A DNA stretch of 64,000 nt from Antedon bifida (Eukaryota > Echinodermata > Crinoidea > Comatulida > Antedonidae). Positions 58,875 through 64,000 of this stretch are shown here, one piece after another. The stretch spans positions 21,266,001 through 21,330,000 of the forward strand of contig OY727097.1 of NCBI GenBank assembly GCA_963402885.1, given 5' to 3'. How positions within the stretch are numbered: the first letter of the stretch is position 1; every line of letters begins with the position of its first letter. The notes beneath the pieces are model-generated. The model did not search any database, was not told the DNA's origin, and was given only the letters and a program-made list of their open reading frames with translations. The translations under genes and the position numbers were made by a program.

Positions 58875-61800
58875 ATGGCAGACATTGAAAGCAAGTTTAA
58901 CGATTTGAAATTTAAACTCAGTGAGCATTATGTTTGTGCTAACTACAGAATCTTGAAATTTTGCTTATTTGAACATCTATGCATATCATATCTTACCGAT
59001 ACAAATTCTGTCGGACAAACTTTATTCAATAAACTTGACAGCACTAGTGGCTCTGGGCGTATTGCATCTAAAGATGTGAACCTTCTTTTAGAAATTACAA
59101 GATTAACAGGGCCGAAAGAAGCCGAGAACCTCGTCATTCAGTATATAAACGATAACGATGTTCAAAATAGGCCTACTGCTAAAAATAGCATATCTCCATA
59201 TCGAAAAGAACTGTTTGGGGCTGTGAAACAAGCGGAACCAAATGCGTTGACAGCTATTAATATTTCGTATAAACTAGAACAATTTGAATGTACAAACATT
59301 TGGGATGCTATATTTCTACTAGAGAAAAGCGAGAAGTTAACACCAGACACAATAAAGACATTTGTGAAAAGGCTAGCCACACCAACAGAAAGGAATGCAA
59401 GTATGTATAGTATTGTTTTCTTATATTTGTAATATTACTTCCTTGGAAACGAAATCAACAAAAGAAAAGATTATGGTTCAGATTAGGAATTGTATGGCCC
59501 TTATTTAATGCAACTTTCTTATTCCGATATTTGAATGAGAGTTAATAATCTGACCTACGGATTTACCACAAGCAATGTGTGTACACTTTTGTTGTTGTCA
59601 ATCAATTCCATCTATTTAAATGTAATTTGTAATTTATAGAACAATCTTATTTCATAAGCACCTTAGATATTTTTATTCAACAGGTTTTGAAATGTGTGAC
59701 TCTAGCTATAATTTTAACGTGATCGTGCCAATGGTTGCCGTACAATACGAACAAAAATAATAATAAAAATGGATTTTTAACTAAACAAAGTTACCTACAG
59801 ATAGTAATGATTACAGTAATGTCGCCTTAATGTCCATAAGGAAATTAAATACATACATACAAGAAAAAATTAATTTTGATTCTTTTTCCTTTTTTTTCCT
59901 TTTTTCAGTTACTTAATTTTGTTGTTCAACACGAACATTTTCTGTCATTCCTAACTGATTGGCTTATTATGAATATGATCTCCCGATCATTGTCTACCTT
60001 TAGAATGAAAGCTATTTCAATTATACTTCTGAATAGGAATACAATTTACAATGTAGGCCTATATATTTTGTGAGAAAATAATTAGTTTTAGGGTGTTATA
60101 TTGGTTCCAGGACGATTCGGCCCTGAGACGATTCGGCCCGGAACTATTCGGCCCACTTTTGGTGGGACGATTCGGCCCACTGTTGGGCCGAAACATCCCA
60201 CTTTGTGGGCCGAAACGTCTCACTTTAGACCAAATTCATATTCATTTTTGTTGGTATTTATCAAGTTTTTAAAGGTGTTTAACAATCCGTATTTTATTGA
60301 TATTGACAATATTTATATAATATATATAATAAACTACTAAAAACGTAATTTTATATTCAATTTATTACTTCGAAAACCTTGTTTATTACGTGCATTCGCC
60401 AAGCGGCCAACAGAGGGGGCTTAACTTGTTTAACATCGTTCGCGTGACTAAAAAATAATGATCATTTTCGAGAATGTTTTCAAAATGTTTGCTTTATTGC
60501 ATCTTTATCCCTAGTAGTACTACCCCATAGTCTCTCTGAAAATAAAGTTTGGGGAAAAAAGCTTATTTTATGCTTATAAAATGCATATCAAAGCCGATAA
60601 ATTTAAGTGTGCCGAATCGTCTCAGGGCCGAATCGTCCCGTTACCGTTATATTAAGGCAATTCAATTGGTTATATTAACAAAAATAATTATTCTAAGCAA
60701 AAGAAAAACAATTGACCCTGAATTGACGCTAAAAGACATTAATTTCATCAGTTACTATCACTCGTTTACTTTTGTTCTTTAAGAAATAGGAAAGTACTTG
60801 CTTGAAAGACAACGAGCAATGTTCCAGGATGACAAGACATTTACACCGTCAATAATGGATACAGCATCATGTGTCAACATTCAAGAAATCTTCACTGACC
60901 TGAACCTACTTGAAGAAAATATAAAAACAAAAGAGAGCAAGCCAACAACATTACCAGTATTGTTAGATATTATGCAGTCTCCACGTCCACGTAGAGTTCT
61001 TATAACTGGCGAGGCTGGTATAGGTAAAACGACGTTATTAAGGTACTTAGCATACAGCACAACCATTGAAAATCCAAGTGCATCTAAAGGTAAAATTGTA
61101 TTTGTCTTGTATTTAAGAGATTTAGAAAAAGATAGAGGTATCTTTGATCTGATTGAAAAACAATTGGATATAGAAGAATTAAGTGACGTGACAGATCTCA
61201 TAGAAGATCCCAAGAAATTGGTTAGGAAGTTCATAAGAAAGCACGATGATCAAATTCTTTTGTTAATAGATGGATTAGATGAATTAAGCTTCAAAAATGA
61301 AAGCTTGATAGATCTGTTTGGAAAGAAAACCTTAAGGAAAAGTGTTGTACTACTTACATCGCGATCAGAAAACATAGATGGTTTCAAAATAAAGTGTGAT
61401 GTACATGTGAGAGTGGATGGATTTAATCAAGAGAGTATTGGGAGTTATATTGACCATTATTTTCAGCATTTTAAAAATCCTGGATTAGGAAAATCCCTTA
61501 GGTTGGAATTGGAGGTTGATAAGAAAGTTCATAACTTTGAACGTAAGCATCCAGAAGCATATTCATTATGCAACAATCCATTGTTACTACTATCAATTTG
61601 TATGACATGGGAAGATAACCAAAGTCTTCCTTCTGATAGATGTGATCTTTTCAAAGAATTCTTTCGTTGCATTTTGAATCAGTTTAATAAGAAACAAAAT
61701 AAAGATAAAACGATTTATAAGTTTGAAAACGTTCCCATGACTTATATAAATGCTATGATTTTGTTAGGGAAATATATGTATAATTCCCTGAAATGTAATG

Positions 61801-64000
61801 AGCTTGCAATATATAAAGACGAAATGAAAGCAGAGCTAGGGTATCAAATCGCACTAAAGGTTGGTTTTGTTTCTAAAAAAGCATCAACTTTAAGATCTAA
61901 CACTGAGGGGGAGATGTACATACCACGACACAGGTTGATAGGAGAATCATTGGTCGGATTTTACTTTTACAAAATGTGTGAAGGTGTAACCACTGAATGT
62001 CCTGCATACGTGAGACAATTACTTGAACCATTGAAGGAAAATGAGTGGAAGGAAGTAAGAGAAAGTGAGAATTTTGAGATGGCAAATAGTTTTGCAGTTG
62101 GTTATCTTGGTGTTGATGCAGGAAAAATCTTAAAACATTTGATTACAGATAAGTTATCAACATGCCGTTCTTTAGGTATTTACCTGAACTGCGTTAAACA
62201 TCAATATCTGCCTCAAATGAATATGACCCTAAACATGATAAGCGAGGAATTAAACCAACACACTGCTGTACCTGATTCACTAAGAAAGGTTATTTCCTAC
62301 TTTAATCCAAATGTTCCTTTGAGTGAAGATTTTGCAAGTCTTATAAGGCAATTTTATAGCATGAATCTGAATAGGCTTGATTTGAGCAATTTTTGTAATA
62401 CATTATCATCTGATTGTAAAGGAAACGTTCTTGCACACATTGCATACCTTTGTAGAGACGAACTTGATGTACGTAATTGCAGTATATCAGGAGTGGAACT
62501 GAAGGAAATGATTAGAGAGTGTGGTGAAAGAGGTGGTGATCTAGGATTATACAGTTTCAAAATCAGTGATAATGAACTTATCAACCTTGATGGTACTTTA
62601 CTATGTAATATGTTTAATATTACTCCTCAATTGCAAATTTTTGAAATGTGTAATTGCAAACTGCCAGGCAACGTGATGAATGATATGGTGACAGAATTGA
62701 TGACGATGTATGATAAGAGTTGTATTACTGACACATTGGAATTAGGACTTCTCAATACCAATGGCAATGATTTTAGCAACATTGATGGTACTCTACTGAG
62801 TGCGTTCATGAGTAAGTCGCCTAAGCTGCTTAAACTTTACATGCGTAATTGCAAACTTTCAGGTGACGTTATAAATACCATGATGAGAGATTATGCAGAG
62901 AATGGGTTAAAATTACAAGCGCTTGTAATTGATAATAATGATATTAGTCAGATCAATGGTACTCTACTTGGAAAGTTTTTAAGTAAGTCTCCTAAGCTTC
63001 TTGCACTTTCCATGTCTGATTGTAACCTATCAGGTGACGTACTGAATGATATGATGAGAGTATTTGCAGAAAATGAATTACAATTACAAGAGTTCTATAT
63101 TGGCAATAATGACATAAGTGGCATTGATGGTAATTTACTGGGTACGTTTTTGAGTAAGTCTCCAAAGCTGCTTACACTGTCCATGCATGATTGTAAACTC
63201 TTAAGTGATGCAATTGAAAACATGATGATCAAGGTATGTGCAGGAGGTAAGTTTGAATTACAAGAGCTTGATATTGGAAGTAATGATATCAGTGAAATCA
63301 ATGGTGTTCAACTTGGTACTTTCTTGAGTAAGTCTCAGAAGCTGGTTAAACTTTCCTTGTATAATTGTAAAATATCTGGTGACATAATGAATAATATGAT
63401 CAAGGCTTGTGTAGCTGATGAGTTACACTTACAAGTGCTTTCAATTGGGAATAATGATATCAGTGGAATTGATGGTACTTTACTGGGTCAATTCTTGAGT
63501 AAGTCTCCTAAGCTGGGTAAACTCTACATGAATGATTGTAAACTTTCAGGCGACATAATGAATGAAGTTATGAGAAAGCATGCAGCAGAAAATTTAGAAT
63601 TACAAGAGCTTGATATTGGGAATAATGCAATCAGTGAAATTGATGGTAATTTACTAGGTGCTTTCCTCAGTAAGTCGCGCAAGTTGCTTGAAGTTGACAT
63701 GCATAATTGTAAATTATCTGGTGACATAATGAATGAGACTATCAGAGCGTATGCAGGAAATGAGTTACAATTACAAGAGCTTAACATTGCCAATAATGAT
63801 ATGAGTAAAATCGATGGTACTTTACTTGGTTCTTTTCTGAATAAGTCACCGAAATTGTTTAAATTTTCCATAAATGACTGTAATCTATCAGGTGCTGTTA
63901 TGAACAACATGATGACAGAATATGCAGGACGTAAGTTACAAGTACTTTATCTTGCAAATAATGACATCAGTAATGTTGATGGTAATCTACTGAGTACGTT
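58875..64000 (+). CDS. NLR-type receptor: DED-like, NACHT and LRR (3' end outside window)
   Basis: Exon 1 is 58875-59400 (175 codons plus one base). Exon 2 starts at 60790 (acceptor AAATAG) and stays open to the window edge, so the gene is partial. An acceptor at 58849 suggests a 5'UTR intron. Residues 1-90 look like a death-effector-type fold (LLEITRLTGPKEAENL). A second helical segment follows to about 200. The NACHT domain has Walker A GEAGIGKTT (61008-61034, residue about 248), Walker B LLLIDGLDEL (61259-61290), sensor-like VVLLTSRSE, and a CNNPLLLLSICMTW helical part. From about 62370 LRRs begin, then homogeneous 57-residue double repeats. NLRs are cytosolic sensors that oligomerise through NACHT and signal through death-fold domains; the family is greatly expanded in echinoderms. 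The ligand is unknown. Confidence 0.92.
60103..60645. mobile_element. DNA-transposon MITE with 8-bp target duplication
   Basis: Lies in the NLR intron. Ends GGTTCCAGGACGATTCGG and the inverse of CGAATCGTCCCGTTACC match, and the arms continue with CCCTGAGACGATTCGGC on both sides. Several more ACGATTCGGCCC copies, direct and inverted, follow the left tip. GTTATATT flanks the element exactly on both sides (60095-60102 and 60646-60653). 543 bp, non-coding. An 8-bp duplication fits hAT-, P- or Merlin-type transposases. Confidence 0.88.
62570..64000 (+). repeat. 57-residue (171-bp) double-LRR repeat array
   Basis: At least eight units inside NLR exon 2 repeat NNDISxIDGTLLGxFLSKSP, then KLLKLSMHDCKLSGDIMN, then DMMRxYAENELQLQELDIG. 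IDGTLL-type anchors recur near 62782, 62953, 63124, 63298, 63469, 63640 and 63811, mostly 171 bp apart, with one 174 and one 165 step. Each unit is two ribonuclease-inhibitor-type LRRs. High similarity between units shows recent duplication or gene conversion. Confidence 0.9.

Noticed and set aside
60101-60340. 79-codon frame rich in RPGTIRPT repeats.
   Set aside because: It is the translation of the iterated ACGATTCGGCCC tips of the 60103-60645 MITE.
1-64000. CRISPR arrays, operons, bacterial ribosome binding sites, rRNA genes.
   Set aside because: None present; the tandem repeats seen lack unique spacers and the genes are spliced eukaryotic genes.

Overview
The window is animal nuclear DNA: AT-rich, with spliced genes and dispersed repeats. 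The gene set points to an invertebrate deuterostome, most likely an echinoderm. It holds a multi-exon NACHT-LRR receptor, an F-type lectin and a TRIM/filamin ligase, plus vertebrate-type orthologues (EIF4E2, PLSCR, ERCC5). The palindrome TAGGCCTA is strikingly frequent. I cannot fix the class or species. All splice models were built by eye from splice-site consensus, reading phase and family knowledge.

Layout. Positions 1-6300 hold decayed LINE pieces, a tRNA-SINE-like relic, a Helentron-like non-autonomous element and a fold-back element. At 6339-9896 (+) is an uninterrupted reading frame for a 1185-residue secreted protein that I do not recognise, with a furin-type site before a short Cys-rich tail. 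At 10.6-12.5 kb is a local block duplication. EIF4E2 (4EHP, 7 coding exons) spans 14297-20985 (+). A phospholipid scramblase (7 exons) runs convergently at 22266-26471 (-). A RING/B-box/filamin TRIM (2 exons) lies at 28432-31144 (-). A secreted protein joining an F-type lectin domain to a LamG-like domain (5 exons) lies at 34722-37611 (-). ERCC5/XPG (14 coding exons, about 1153 aa) spans 43530-53332 (-). A DED-like/NACHT/LRR receptor starts at 58875 (+) and runs off the right edge.

Four of the seven genes (TRIM, lectin-LamG, NLR and, more loosely, scramblase) belong to families used in innate immunity or membrane response. ERCC5 and EIF4E2 are housekeeping genes. Nothing in the sequence shows that they are co-regulated.

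Main points for a second look: an AT-AC (U12-type) intron in ERCC5; an in-frame 375-bp internal duplication of the XPG spacer; the unrecognised secreted protein; a duplicated upstream block of the lectin gene in which one copy carries a TTAA-flanked MITE and the other is the empty site; near-identical 57-residue double-LRR units in the NLR; a 29-bp array of ATTTGCAT octamers in an EIF4E2 intron; and the excess of TAGGCCTA.
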